Shown: positions 1-8,169, numbered from the stretch's first letter. The stretch: DNA of 64,000 nt from Streptomyces oryzae (GCF_017676365.1 NZ_JADKMA010000014.1:1-64000); one strand, 5' to 3'. Made by a program: numbers and translations. Notes: generated by a model not told the origin, from the letters alone.

Positions 1-260
1 CGCCCACCCCCTGGAACGCCAGCCCCCAGGACAACTACGGCAACCTCGGCCCCTACGAGGACGCCGTGCAGGGCCAGCCGATCTTCGAGGAGAACGACCC
101 GGACGACTTCAAGGGCGTCGACATCATGCGCACCGTCCGCAGCTTCGACCCCTGCCTCCCCTGCGGCGTCCACATGTACCTCGGCAAGGGCAGGGAGCTG
201 CAGCAGACGCACTCCCCGATGTTCGGCGCGGGAGCCGGGACGGGAGCGGGACATGGGTGA
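1..260 (+). CDS. hhyL: [NiFe]-hydrogenase large subunit, C-terminal part (partial, 5' end outside window)
   Basis: Only the last 85 or so codons are present, reading from position 3. They carry the C-terminal metal-binding motif of hydrogenase large subunits as DPCLPCGVHMY, whose two cysteines and histidine help hold the Ni-Fe centre. The preceding stretch with DDFKGVDIMRTVRSFDP is the form I associate with the actinobacterial high-affinity (group 1h, formerly group 5) enzymes that oxidise atmospheric H2. In the family the tail after the CGVH histidine is cut off by a maturation protease; here that tail would be about 28 residues and ends in a Gly/Ala-rich stretch. The stop overlaps the start of the NifU-like gene (ATG at 253), so the two are probably translationally coupled. 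The subgroup is an inference from a short fragment. Confidence 0.88.
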   Translation, partial: PTPWNASPQDNYGNLGPYEDAVQGQPIFEENDPDDFKGVDIMRTVRSFDPCLPCGVHMYLGKGRELQQTHSPMFGAGAGTGAGHG

Positions 261-822
261 CGCTCCACGGCTGACCGACGCCGACGTCGAACAGCGCCTG
301 GCCCGCCTCGACGAACTCCTCGCCCGTGTCGAGGGCTTGGCCGGACCGTCCGCCGACGCGGCACTGGAGGCCGTACGCGGGCTGACGGAGCTGTACGGCG
401 AAGCGCTGGCGCGGGTCCGGGATCTGGCCGGCCCCGAACTGACCGCCCGGCTGACCGACGACCAGCTCGTGGGCCATCTGCTGGTGCTGCACGAACTGCA
501 CCCCGAGCCGGCCGAGCGCCGCGTCGCGGCCGCCGTCGACCGCATCGCGAAGGTGCTGCGCGAGCGCGGCGCCGCCGTCGAACTCGTGGGCGTCGACGGG
601 TCGGTGGCCTCCGTGCGGCTCACCACCACGGGCTGCGGCTGCTCCGCTTCCGGCATCGAGGAAGCCGTACGCGAGGCGGTGCTGGCCGCCGCGCCCGAAC
701 TCTCCGACGTACGCCGGGTACCGGACGAACCGGCCGCCGCGTTCATCCCGCTGGAGTCGCTGCTGCCCGCCGCCGCTGCTCCTGCGGCGCCCAGCTGCGC
801 ACCGACCGCGGGGACGGCATGA
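253..822 (+). CDS. NifU-like domain protein in hydrogenase operon
   Basis: A 189-residue protein with two parts. Residues 1-95 are charged and probably helical. Residues 95-160 resemble the C-terminal NifU domain that transiently holds Fe-S clusters: the segment around AAVELVGVDGSVASVRLTTTG is followed by cysteines and an EEAVREAVLAAAPEL helix. The usual CxxC of NifU domains appears here as a closer Cys-Gly-Cys, so whether it binds a cluster is uncertain. A Pro/Ala-rich tail ends the protein. The gene starts inside the end of the hydrogenase large-subunit gene and its stop overlaps the next start (ATGA at 819-822), so it is in the hydrogenase operon. A role in supplying or checking Fe-S clusters for the hydrogenase is inferred from context. 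Confidence 0.75.
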   Translation: MGDAPRLTDADVEQRLARLDELLARVEGLAGPSADAALEAVRGLTELYGEALARVRDLAGPELTARLTDDQLVGHLLVLHELHPEPAERRVAAAVDRIAKVLRERGAAVELVGVDGSVASVRLTTTGCGCSASGIEEAVREAVLAAAPELSDVRRVPDEPAAAFIPLESLLPAAAAPAAPSCAPTAGTA

Positions 823-1424
823 CCTCCGGCGCCCTCGCCCGCGTCATCCGCCAGGCCGCCGACCAGCCCGGTGGCCGGGGCGAGGACGCGGAACGCTGCG
901 ACCTGTGCGCGGCCCCCGTCCCCGCCGACCAGCACCGGCACCTGCTCGACACCGCAGCGGACCAGGTGCTGTGCGCCTGCCAACCGTGCTCGCTGCTGTT
1001 CGCGCGGGACGCCGCCAGCGAGGGGCACTACCGGCTGATTCCGCGCCGGCGCCTGCGCCTGGCCCCGGTGCCGACCGCGCCGCTGGGCGTTCCGGTCGGG
1101 CTCGCCTTCTTCGTGCCGCGCGCCGACGGCGGTGTACGCGCCCACTACCCCAGTCCGGCCGGGCCGACCCGGTGGGAGCCCGACCCCGAAGCGTGGCGCG
1201 AGACCGTGGCGCACTGCCCCGAACTGGCCACCTTGGCGGCGGACGTCGAAGCGCTGCTCGTCAACACCGTCCAGGGCCGCGAACAGCACTGGATCGTCCC
1301 GGTCGACGACTGCTTCCGCATGGTCGCCGTCGTACGCCGGGAGTGGCGGGGCCTCTCCGGCGGCAGCCGGGTATGGCCCGAGGTCGACCGGTTCTTCGCC
1401 GGACTGACCGAACGCCGGGACTGA
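819..1424 (+). CDS. Cysteine-rich hydrogenase-associated protein (DUF5947-like)
   Basis: A 201-residue protein that starts in a 4-nt overlap with the NifU-like gene. Near the N-terminus are two cysteine pairs, ERCDLCAAP and LCACQPCSLLF, about 30 residues apart, which look like a zinc or Fe-S knuckle. The rest has no membrane segment or enzyme motif I recognise; a WIVPVDDCF stretch lies in the C-terminal half. From memory it matches the DUF5947 family found beside actinobacterial hydrogenases, but I could not verify this. Tight coupling suggests a role in hydrogenase assembly or electron transfer, which is an inference. Confidence 0.68.
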   Translation: MTSGALARVIRQAADQPGGRGEDAERCDLCAAPVPADQHRHLLDTAADQVLCACQPCSLLFARDAASEGHYRLIPRRRLRLAPVPTAPLGVPVGLAFFVPRADGGVRAHYPSPAGPTRWEPDPEAWRETVAHCPELATLAADVEALLVNTVQGREQHWIVPVDDCFRMVAVVRREWRGLSGGSRVWPEVDRFFAGLTERRD

Positions 1425-1482
1425 GACGGAGGCCGAGGCAACAACGCGGCACCGTGGAGAACGAGGAGCGCGAGGAGGCGCC

Positions 1483-1689
1483 ATGGGCAGCATCCGCGTC
1501 GGGAAACCCCACGTGAAACCGGACACCCCCACCCATGTGCGAGGCATGCACCAGGGCAACAAGGGTCTCTACAACCGCCAGCCGGGCCACCACAAGGACG
1601 GCACAGCAGATGCCCGGCGTTCGACCGGCATCCACTGGAAGAAGCACAACTCCCTCATGAAGATCATGCCTAGCATCCCGCCCGGCTGA
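1483..1689 (+). CDS. Small hydrogenase-cluster protein, function unknown
   Basis: A 68-residue, basic, His/Lys-rich protein (for example NRQPGHHKDG and HWKKHN) without cysteines or a membrane segment. The ATG is preceded by a strong ribosome-binding site, GAGGAGG at 1472-1478, four bases upstream. It lies 58 nt after the Cys-rich gene on the same strand and is probably in the hydrogenase operon. I recognise no family. The histidine content could suit metal handling, but that is speculation. Confidence 0.55.
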   Translation: MGSIRVGKPHVKPDTPTHVRGMHQGNKGLYNRQPGHHKDGTADARRSTGIHWKKHNSLMKIMPSIPPG

Positions 1690-1738
1690 GGGGCCCGGAA
1701 AGGAAGAAGCGAGGATCTCAGGAACCGAGGAGCGGCAC

Positions 1739-1915
1739 ATGAAGCAGCGACGGCACACCGGCCCCTGCACGGCCAAGCGCATCCTGACGGGCCAGATCGC
1801 GGCGATCGGCGTACTGGTCCTGGCGATGTTCCTCCGCGAACTCCCGGGCCTCGCCCGCGAGATCCGGATCTGGCGCATGATCGGCTTCCGCACGGGCTCC
1901 CGCCACCCCCGCTGA
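1739..1915 (+). CDS. 58-residue single-pass membrane peptide (DUF6893-like)
   Basis: The reading frame starts with ATG at 1739 behind a GAGGAG ribosome-binding site at 1727-1732 and encodes 58 residues. A hydrophobic stretch, ILTGQIAAIGVLVLAMFL, spans about residues 15-32. It is followed by RELPGLAREIRIWRMIG, a pattern I associate with the DUF6893 family of tiny Streptomyces proteins. It lies 49 nt after the previous small gene and probably closes the hydrogenase operon. Its role is unknown. Confidence 0.55.
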   Translation: MKQRRHTGPCTAKRILTGQIAAIGVLVLAMFLRELPGLAREIRIWRMIGFRTGSRHPR

Positions 1916-1944
1916 GGCGCTGCGGGCCGGTACGGGCAGGCTGA

Positions 1945-2040
1945 CGCGCCCCGAAGGGGCGCGGGCTGTATTCATGTGCGGCTCCACCGCGATGGGGGTC
2001 CCCCCTGTTCGAGCGAAGCCGAGAACTTGGGGGAGTGCCC
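1945..2040. repeat. Composite Streptomyces intergenic repeat with GC hairpins
   Basis: 1945-1963 is a perfect 8-bp stem of CGCGCCCC and GGGGCGCG around a GAA loop. About 30 nt on, 1993-2040 holds a second palindromic element, GGGGGTCCCCCC followed by the CGAGCGAAGCCGAGAA stretch and closed by GGGGGAG. Both look like families that recur between Streptomyces genes; related hairpins occur at 36196-36219 and 59444-59484. The first could terminate the hydrogenase operon. Confidence 0.6.
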
Positions 2041-2043
2041 AGC

Positions 2044-2386
2044 CACGACGACACCCGCCGCCCGCACACTGCCACAGCCCGCGGCGCTCTGGGAGGGGAT
2101 CCGCGCGCTGAAGCCCGCCGCGCGGGCCACCGTCGTCGGGCAGGCGGCACCCGGCGTCGACGGTCTGCCGCTGGCGCATCCGCAGCGCTGGGAGATCGAT
2201 CTGGTCACGGCTTTCCGGCACACGCACGCCTTCCCCACGTCGCTGGACCTGGCGGCCACGGGCCAGGTAGACCTCGACGGGATCCTCACCGGCCGCTTCT
2301 CGCTGTCCGATACGGCCGACGCGCTACAGGCCCCGGCGAAGGACCCGGCCCACCTCAAGGTGGTGGTCCGGCCCTCGGCGGGGTGA
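2044..2386 (+). pseudogene. C-terminal remnant of a zinc-binding alcohol/polyol dehydrogenase
   Basis: The open frame to the stop at 2386 encodes about 110 residues that read like only the end of a medium-chain zinc dehydrogenase. They cover the last Rossmann strands (AARATVVGQAAPGVDGLPL), then FRHTHAFPTSLDLAATGQVDLDGILTGRF in pieces and a closing AHLKVVVRP, as in sorbitol/polyol dehydrogenases. The catalytic zinc domain and the nucleotide-binding glycine motif are absent. Immediately upstream is repeat DNA (1993-2040) instead of coding sequence. I read it as a gene truncated at the repeat. There is no convincing start codon or ribosome-binding site. Confidence 0.6.
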
Positions 2387-2401
2387 GTACGCCGACCGCC
2401 C

Positions 2402-3187
2402 TCACGTCCCCGTCCACCGCGGTGCCCGCTTCCCGGCGAAGGCGCGCGGGCCCTCCCGGGCGTCGGCCGAGGCCAGCATGGTGCGGTACCGGGGCAGGCC
2501 GGTGCCGCGCATCAGGGCGTAGGCGTCCTCGACGGGGAGGTGCTCCGTCGCACGGAGCACCTCCTTCACGGCGGCCACCGCCAGGGGTGCGCCCTCGCGG
2601 AGGGTGTGTGCCAGGCGGAGGGCCCGCTCCACGGCGGTGCCGGGCTGCTCGGCGACCTGGTTGACCAGACCCCACCGGGCCGCCTCGGCCGCGTCCAGCC
2701 GCCGGCCGGTGAGCAGCAGCTCCGTCGCCACGGCGCGCGGCAGTCTGCGGGGCAGCCGCAGCACACCGCCCGAGTCGGCGATCATGCCGACCTTCACCTC
2801 GGGCAGGGCGAACTCCGCGTGCGCTTCGGCGACGATCAGGTCGGCGGCGAGGGCGAGTTCGAAGCCGCCGCCCAGTGCGAGCCCGTTCACCGCGGCGATC
2901 ACCGGCTTGTCCAGGTCGAACAGCTCGGTCAGCCCCGCGAATCCGCCGGGGCCGTGGTCCGCGTCGATGGCCTCGCCTTCGGCTGCCGCCTTCAGGTCCC
3001 AGCCAGCGGAGAAGAACCGCTCCCCGGCACCGGTGACCACGGCGGCGCGCAGGGTGCCGTCGGTTCGCAGCCGGTCGAAGGCCGCGTACAGGGCGTGGCT
3101 CGTCGCGGCGTCGATGGCGTTGGCCTTCGGCCGGTCCAGCGTGATCAGCAGTACGCCGCTGTCCACGTCCAGCCGTACGGGGTCCAT
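2402..3187 (-). CDS. Crotonobetainyl-CoA hydratase-like enoyl-CoA hydratase (CaiD family)
   Basis: A 261-residue crotonase, the same length as E. coli CaiD and resembling it along the whole chain. It has [21 protein letters not shown], then [14 protein letters not shown] with Glu110, then [20 protein letters not shown] with Glu130; these two glutamates match the catalytic pair of CaiD-type hydratases. The expected reaction is reversible hydration of crotonobetainyl-CoA to L-carnitinyl-CoA. It is the last gene of the minus-strand operon thioesterase, acyl-CoA dehydrogenase, CoA ligase, hydratase, starting 24 nt after the ligase stop. Another branched or trimethylammonio-like enoyl-CoA substrate is possible. 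Confidence 0.82.
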   Translation of the reverse strand: MDPVRLDVDSGVLLITLDRPKANAIDAATSHALYAAFDRLRTDGTLRAAVVTGAGERFFSAGWDLKAAAEGEAIDADHGPGGFAGLTELFDLDKPVIAAVNGLALGGGFELALAADLIVAEAHAEFALPEVKVGMIADSGGVLRLPRRLPRAVATELLLTGRRLDAAEAARWGLVNQVAEQPGTAVERALRLAHTLREGAPLAVAAVKEVLRATEHLPVEDAYALMRGTGLPRYRTMLASADAREGPRAFAGKRAPRWTGT

Positions 3188-3211
3188 GGTGTTCCATACC
3201 TTTCTTCTCCG

Positions 3212-5329
3212 TCATTCCGGTGCGTCCGGGCGGTCCGCCCGCTGGGGGGCCAGGCGGCTGATCAGTACGTCCGCGGCGATCGCGCCCTGCCCTTCGGGCA
3301 GTACGAGCAGCGGGTTGACGTCCAGTTCGGTGACCTCGGGGTGATCCCGTACGTAGCCGGCGACGGACTGGACGGCGGCGACCGCGGCGGGTACGTCGCC
3401 GGCCGGGCGGCCCCGGAAGCCGCGCAGCAGCGGCCCGGCGCGCAGCGTGGCGAGAGCGGCTGCGATCTCCTCGTCGGTGGCGGGAAGCAGCAGTGTGGCG
3501 GTGTCCCGCACCAGTTCGACCAGTACGCCGCCCGCTCCCAGGGTCAGCGCCGGGCCGAAGGCCGGGTCGTGGTGCACGCCGACCAAGAGTTCGGCGACCG
3601 CGTCCGGCACCATCCGTTCGATCAGGAAGCTGTCGGCGAGCCCGGCCATGGCCGAGACGGCTTCCTCCACCGCTGTCTGGTCGGTCAGCCCCAGGTGCAC
3701 GCCGCCCGCCTCGCTCTTGTGCGCCAGGTCGGCGGCGAGGGCCTTGGCCGCGACGGGGAAGCCGAGAGTCCGGGCGACCCGCGCGGCCTCGCGGGGTGCC
3801 GCAACGGCGCTGTCCGGTACGGGCAGGCCATATCCGGCCAGCTCCTGCTTTCCGGCGTACTCGTCCAGCAACTCGACGCGTCCGGTGCGCGGTTGCCGCA
3901 CCGGCCCTGCCGGCGGCAGTGCCTGGTCCACCGTACGCCGAGCCGCGCCTATCCGGTGGGCCGCGGCGATGGCCCGTACGCCGTCGGCCAGCCCCTGGAG
4001 CGGGGCGATGCCCTGCGACAGCAGCTGCTGGGCGACAGGTTCGGGCACCCCTTCGGGCAGGGAGCCGACGACGCAGGCCGGGGCGCCGGTGCGGCGCTGT
4101 GCCGCCGCGTAGGCGTCCAGCGTGGTGGTCCAGGCGTCGGCTTCGCACCGGTCGGCGCGCGGCATGTCGAGCAGCAGGACGTTCAGGTCGCAGCCGGCGC
4201 CGAGGAGAGCGGTGAAGCACTCGCGCTGTGCGGCGAAGTCGCCCCAGATGTAGGTGTGGTAGTCGAGCGGGTTGCGGATGTGCACCTGGTCGCCCAGCAC
4301 CTCGCGCAGCCGCGCCGCCGACCGCTGTGGGAGCGGCGGGAGTTCGAGCCCGTGCCGCTGCGCCGTGTCGGCCAGCAGGGCCGCCTCGCCGCCCGAGCAA
4401 CTGGCCGAGGTGATCCGGGCACGTCCCGCCGGGTCCTGGCCGCCGGTCAGTGGTCCGTGGACGTGCAGCAGCTTCAGTGTCTCCACAAAGGTGCCGATCT
4501 CCGGCACCCGGGCGACTCCGGTGCGGCGGAACAGCGCTTCGCACAGCTCGTCCGGCCCGGCGAGGGAGCTGGTGTGGCTCATGGCCGTCTGCGCGCCCAG
4601 CGTCGAGGTGCCGGTCTTCAGCGCCACCACGGGCACTCCGCGCCGCAGTGCGGACAGTGCGGCGCGGGCGAGCGCGGCGGGGTCCGCGATCCCTTCGAGG
4701 TGCAGTCCGATGGCGGTCACCCGCGGGTCCTCCAGCAGCGCCTCGATCAGCTGCGGGGTGTCGGTGACCGCGCTGTTCCCGGCGGTGATCAGGTAGGCGA
4801 GCGGGAGGGCGCGGCGCTGCATGGTGAGGTTCTGGCCGATGTTGCCGCTCTGGGTGATGACGGCGACGCCGCTGTCCGTACGGGCGCCGCCGTGCTGGTC
4901 GGCCCAGAGTGCGGTGCCGTCCAGGTAGTTGAGGACGCCGAGGCAGTTGGGGCCGATCACCGGCATGTCACCGGCGGCGGTGCGCAGCGCGTCCTCCAGC
5001 GCGGCGCCGCCCGGGCCGTCCTCGGCGAAACCGGACGCGTGGCACACCGCCCCTCCCGCCCCGCGCCGGGCGAGTGCGGCGAGGACGTCCACCGTGGCCC
5101 GGGCGGGTACGGCGAGGAACGCGGCGTCCGGCGCCGCGGGGAGCTCGCCCGTGCTGAGGTGGCACGGCAGCCCTTCGATGTGGTCGCGGCGCGGGTGGAC
5201 TGGCCACAGTTCGCCCTCGTAGCCGACGGCCCGGCACTGGCGTACGACGCGGGCAGCTGTCGCGCCGCCGTACACGGCGATATGGCGGGGCGCCAGCAGG
5301 CGCTTCAGTGGGTGGGCGCCTGCCGTCAT
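3212..5329 (-). CDS. ADP-forming acyl-CoA ligase, alpha-beta fusion (acetate-CoA ligase family)
   Basis: A 705-residue fused succinyl-CoA-synthetase-like enzyme with the CoA-binding/ligase half first (about 1-460) and the ATP-grasp half last (about 480-700). ITQSGNIGQN lies at about 158-168, and the phosphorylated histidine is expected at His252 in MSHTSSLAG. In the C-terminal part, GFPVAAKAL and LAHKSEAGGVHLG mark the ATP-grasp, with ELDVNPLLV near the end. The Rossmann glycine motif is changed (YGGATAARVV). Its ATG overlaps the stop of the acyl-CoA dehydrogenase gene by one base. In this operon it would activate the acid substrate, plausibly gamma-butyrobetaine or carnitine, to its CoA thioester. 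An AMP-forming CaiC-type ligase would be the textbook enzyme, so this is an alternative solution. Confidence 0.78.
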   Translation of the reverse strand: MTAGAHPLKRLLAPRHIAVYGGATAARVVRQCRAVGYEGELWPVHPRRDHIEGLPCHLSTGELPAAPDAAFLAVPARATVDVLAALARRGAGGAVCHASGFAEDGPGGAALEDALRTAAGDMPVIGPNCLGVLNYLDGTALWADQHGGARTDSGVAVITQSGNIGQNLTMQRRALPLAYLITAGNSAVTDTPQLIEALLEDPRVTAIGLHLEGIADPAALARAALSALRRGVPVVALKTGTSTLGAQTAMSHTSSLAGPDELCEALFRRTGVARVPEIGTFVETLKLLHVHGPLTGGQDPAGRARITSASCSGGEAALLADTAQRHGLELPPLPQRSAARLREVLGDQVHIRNPLDYHTYIWGDFAAQRECFTALLGAGCDLNVLLLDMPRADRCEADAWTTTLDAYAAAQRRTGAPACVVGSLPEGVPEPVAQQLLSQGIAPLQGLADGVRAIAAAHRIGAARRTVDQALPPAGPVRQPRTGRVELLDEYAGKQELAGYGLPVPDSAVAAPREAARVARTLGFPVAAKALAADLAHKSEAGGVHLGLTDQTAVEEAVSAMAGLADSFLIERMVPDAVAELLVGVHHDPAFGPALTLGAGGVLVELVRDTATLLLPATDEEIAAALATLRAGPLLRGFRGRPAGDVPAAVAAVQSVAGYVRDHPEVTELDVNPLLVLPEGQGAIAADVLISRLAPQRADRPDAPE

Positions 5330-6516
5330 CAGGCGCCCAGGGGACGCAGCAGGGAGCGGGAGATGATGTGCCGCTGGATCTCGCTGGTGCCGTCCCAGAT
5401 GCGCTCGACGCGGGCGTCGCGCCAGTAGCGTTCGATGGGCAGTTCGGCCATCAGTCCCATGCCGCCGAAGGTCTGGAGCGCCTGGTCGGTGATGCGGCCC
5501 AGGGCTTCGGAGGCGTACAGCTTGGCCATGGCCGCGTCGCGGTCGGTCATGGTGCCCCCGTCCTGCTTCCAGGCGGCGCGCAGGGTCAGCAGCTCGGCGG
5601 CCTCCAGTTCGGTGGCCAGGTCCGCGAGCGGGAAGCTCACGCCCTGGAACCGGCCGACGGGCTGCCCGAACTGCTCGCGTTCGGCGGCCCAGTCGAGGGT
5701 GAGATCCAGGACGCGGCGGGCGCGGCCGACGCTGGTCGCGGCGACCTGGAGCCGGCTGGCACCAAGCCACTCCCCCATGAGCGCGAACCCGCGGCCCTCC
5801 TCGCCCAGCCGCTGCCCGGCCGGGAGCCTGACGTCGGTGAAGGTCAGCTCGCACTGGTGGTAGCCGCGGTGCGAGACGCAGCCCGAGCCGCGCCGCACCT
5901 CGACGCCGGGTGCGTCGAGGTCCACCAGGAACGCGGTGATGAGGTTCTTGGTGCCGCGCGCCGTCTCCTCGGTGCCGGTAGCGGCGAACACGATGGCGAA
6001 GTCGGCCATGTCGGCGTGTGAGATGAAGTGCTTGCTGCCGTTGAGCACGTAGCAGTCGCTGCCGCAGGCGCCGCCGTCGCCGCCGCTTTCGCGTACGGCC
6101 CGTGTCCGCATGGAGCGCACGTCGGAGCCGGCGCCCGGCTCGGTCATGGCGAGACAGTCGTGCCGCTCGCCGCGGACCGCGGGCAGCAGGTAGCGGGTGC
6201 GCTGTTCGCCCTCGCACGCCTGAAGGATGTTGCTGGGGCGGGCGACGAGCATCTGGAGGGCGAAGCTGGTCTTTCCCAGCTCCCGCTCGACGAGGGTCAT
6301 GCTGACGGCGTCGAGTCCGCCACCGCCGATCTCCTCGGGCATGTTCGCCGCGTACAGGCCGGCACCGAGCGCCTTCTCGCGGATGGTGCGGGCCAGTTCC
6401 GGCGGTACGTCGTCCAGCCGCTCGACCTCGTCGGCGTGCGGGTCCAGTTCGGTCCGCACGAACTTGCCGACGGTCTCCGCGATCATGCGCTGCTCGTCGG
6501 TGAGCTCGAAGTCCAT
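5329..6516 (-). CDS. Acyl-CoA dehydrogenase (gamma-butyrobetainyl-CoA dehydrogenase candidate)
   Basis: A 395-residue flavoprotein with the full acyl-CoA dehydrogenase pattern: an N-terminal helical domain, CLAMTEPGAGSDVRSMRT for FAD/substrate binding, REQFGQPVGRFQG, TFGGMGLMAELPIERYWRDARV, and the C-terminal WDGTSEIQRHIISR. Family members usually have Glu where this has Asp375, the catalytic base position. I chose the ATG at 6516 because GAGGGAGAGGG lies just upstream; an in-frame GTG at 6534 would add six residues. It sits between the thioesterase and CoA-ligase genes. Next to a CaiD-like hydratase it would be expected to introduce the double bond that makes crotonobetainyl-CoA. Electrons would go to an electron-transfer flavoprotein not encoded here. 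Confidence 0.82.
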   Translation of the reverse strand: MDFELTDEQRMIAETVGKFVRTELDPHADEVERLDDVPPELARTIREKALGAGLYAANMPEEIGGGGLDAVSMTLVERELGKTSFALQMLVARPSNILQACEGEQRTRYLLPAVRGERHDCLAMTEPGAGSDVRSMRTRAVRESGGDGGACGSDCYVLNGSKHFISHADMADFAIVFAATGTEETARGTKNLITAFLVDLDAPGVEVRRGSGCVSHRGYHQCELTFTDVRLPAGQRLGEEGRGFALMGEWLGASRLQVAATSVGRARRVLDLTLDWAAEREQFGQPVGRFQGVSFPLADLATELEAAELLTLRAAWKQDGGTMTDRDAAMAKLYASEALGRITDQALQTFGGMGLMAELPIERYWRDARVERIWDGTSEIQRHIISRSLLRPLGA

Positions 6517-6530
6517 GGTTTCCCTCTCCC

Positions 6531-7112
6531 TCACCTGGTGGTCGGCCGGCGGACCGCCCGGCTGCGGTCGCCGGGTATGCCCATCGGCCTGCCGACCGTC
6601 TCGGGCACGGGCAGTGCGTCGTGCGCGGTCTGGATCGCGCCGAGCCGGCGCAGGAGTTCACCCGGGAGCGGGCAGGCGCGGGCCTGCCCCGTGTCGACGT
6701 GCAGCAGCATCTGTTCGGCCGTGGCGAGCAGGGTGCCGTCGGCGCCGTGCCGCGTCTCGTGGAAGAGGTGCACACGCTTGGTGTCGTGGTCGAGCAGCTG
6801 CAGCGTGAGCCTGAGCGGTTCCCCCTCAGCGGCCTCGCGCTTGTTGTGCAGATGCGTCTCGACCGTGTAGAGCGACCCGCCGTTCGCCCGGTACTCCTCG
6901 TCGATGCCGAGGTAGCGGAAGAACGCGTCGGAGTTGTCGCCGAAGACGCGCAGATAGCACGACTCGCTCATGTGCCCGTTGTAGTCCACCCATTCCGGCC
7001 GTACCGGAGTGCTGTGCAGCGCCAGCGGCGCCGGCACGGGCGCCGCGTCGTCCCACGGCCGGTGGCCCGTCCCCTCGTACGGGGTGACCACTCGTGCTGG
7101 ATTCTCTGCCAT
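6531..7112 (-). CDS. Hotdog thioesterase, betainyl-CoA thioesterase-like
   Basis: A 193-residue single-hotdog protein. The motif VRPEWVDYNGHMSESCYLRVFG, with Asp43 and Asn45-Gly-His-Met, is typical of 4-hydroxybenzoyl-CoA-type thioesterases. The following FFRYLGIDEEYRANGGSLYTVETHL strongly recalls the thioesterase that accompanies, or is fused to, carnitine dehydrogenase (CdhB type), which releases glycine betaine from betainyl-CoA. It is the first gene of the four-gene operon, so the start at 7112 defines the 5' end. The C-terminal 45 residues are Pro/Arg-rich and look unstructured. Substrate assignment is by resemblance and by the betaine-using Rieske system encoded nearby. Confidence 0.75.
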   Translation of the reverse strand: MAENPARVVTPYEGTGHRPWDDAAPVPAPLALHSTPVRPEWVDYNGHMSESCYLRVFGDNSDAFFRYLGIDEEYRANGGSLYTVETHLHNKREAAEGEPLRLTLQLLDHDTKRVHLFHETRHGADGTLLATAEQMLLHVDTGQARACPLPGELLRRLGAIQTAHDALPVPETVGRPMGIPGDRSRAVRRPTTR

Positions 7113-7164
7113 CTGCCCACCCGGAGATCGCCGTCGTTGGTCGGCTGCCGCCCTGCACGGGGTA

Positions 7165-7195
7165 GCATAATGTGCGGTGGCGGCTCGTATTACGC
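7165..7195. promoter_or_regulatory. Candidate operator between thioesterase operon and IclR gene
   Basis: An inverted repeat GCATAAT (7165-7171) and ATTACGC (7189-7195), 6 of 7 matching, with 17 bases between the arms. It is the only AT-rich spot in the 220-bp divergent interval. It is a plausible binding site for the IclR regulator controlling both directions. No clean -35/-10 pair could be chosen. Confidence 0.35.
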
Positions 7196-7332
7196 GACGC
7201 TACGGGTGGCGTTTCGGGCGCGTCAAGGGGACAGCGGGCGTCCACGAGAGCCCCGCGCGGTGCGCGTAACGGCCCCCCTGCGGTGCGGGACTACGCTTCG
7301 CGGAGCGGACGGAAGAGAGCGGAGGCACGGAG

Positions 7333-8169
7333 ATGAACGCGGCGCACGCGCCGGACGCGCTGGAAGCCCCGGACGGGCAGGACACCCCTGACGGGCAGGG
7401 CGGCGCACGGCAGGGCGGGGGCCGGGTGCAGGCCCTGGAGCGGGCCATCGCGCTGCTCAACGCCGTCTCGGCGAGCGCGCCCGAGGGCCGTCCCGTCGCC
7501 GAACTCGCCGCGGAGTGCGGACTGAACCGGGCCACGGCCTGGCGGCTGCTGGCCACCCTGGAACATCACGCGATGGTGGAGCGCGACCCGGCCGGCAACC
7601 GGTACACCATCGGATCCGCGATCAGCCGGCTGGCCTCGACCGCGGGCGTGGAGGGGCTGATCCGCCGCTCCCACGATGTGCTGGAGCGACTGTGCCGGGA
7701 AACCGGCGAGACCGCGAACCTCGCGGTGGCCCGGCGGCTGGGACTCACCTACGTCGACGAGGTGGTACCGCCCGCGGTGCTCAGCGCCCGCTGGCTCGGC
7801 CGGCAGGTGCCGATCCACGCCACCTCCGCGGGCAAGGCGCTGCTGGCCTGGCAGACGCCCGGGGAGGTCGAGGCCCTGCTCTCCGGTCCGCTGGCCGAGT
7901 ACACCGAGACGACCCGCACCGACCGGGAGGCCCTGCACGCCGAACTCGCCAAGGTGCGCGCGCAGGGCTACAGCGTCAGCGTCGGCGAACTCGAACCGCA
8001 GCTGTACGGGGTCGCCGCTCCGGTACTGGACAGGGGCGACCATCCCGTCGCCGTCGTCAGCGTGTGGGGGCCACGGGACCGCGTCCCCGAATCCCGCTTC
8101 GCCGAACTGGGCGCCCGGGCCCGGCAGGCGGCCCAGGAAATCCGCGAACGCCTCACGCCCGGGGCGTGA
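7333..8169 (+). CDS. IclR-family transcriptional regulator
   Basis: A 278-residue regulator. A low-complexity Asp/Gly/Gln tail (about 1-33) precedes the winged helix (about 35-95, with VQALERAIALLNAVS and LNRATAWRLLATLEHH), and the IclR effector domain follows (HATSAGKALLAW, then GYSVSVGELEPQLYGVAAPVLD). GGAGG at 7321-7325 fixes the ATG at 7333. It is transcribed away from the thioesterase operon and towards the LysR gene of the demethylation operon, so it probably controls the acyl-CoA operon and itself. The ligand may be a quaternary amine or its CoA ester. Its stop codon lies inside a short tandem repeat. Confidence 0.88.
   Translation: MNAAHAPDALEAPDGQDTPDGQGGARQGGGRVQALERAIALLNAVSASAPEGRPVAELAAECGLNRATAWRLLATLEHHAMVERDPAGNRYTIGSAISRLASTAGVEGLIRRSHDVLERLCRETGETANLAVARRLGLTYVDEVVPPAVLSARWLGRQVPIHATSAGKALLAWQTPGEVEALLSGPLAEYTETTRTDREALHAELAKVRAQGYSVSVGELEPQLYGVAAPVLDRGDHPVAVVSVWGPRDRVPESRFAELGARARQAAQEIRERLTPGA

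Noticed and set aside
2540..5428. 962-codon plus-strand open frame
   Set aside because: It is antisense to the hydratase, CoA-ligase and dehydrogenase genes; composition is Gly/Arg/Gln/His-rich nonsense and no family motif appears. High GC content leaves opposite frames open.
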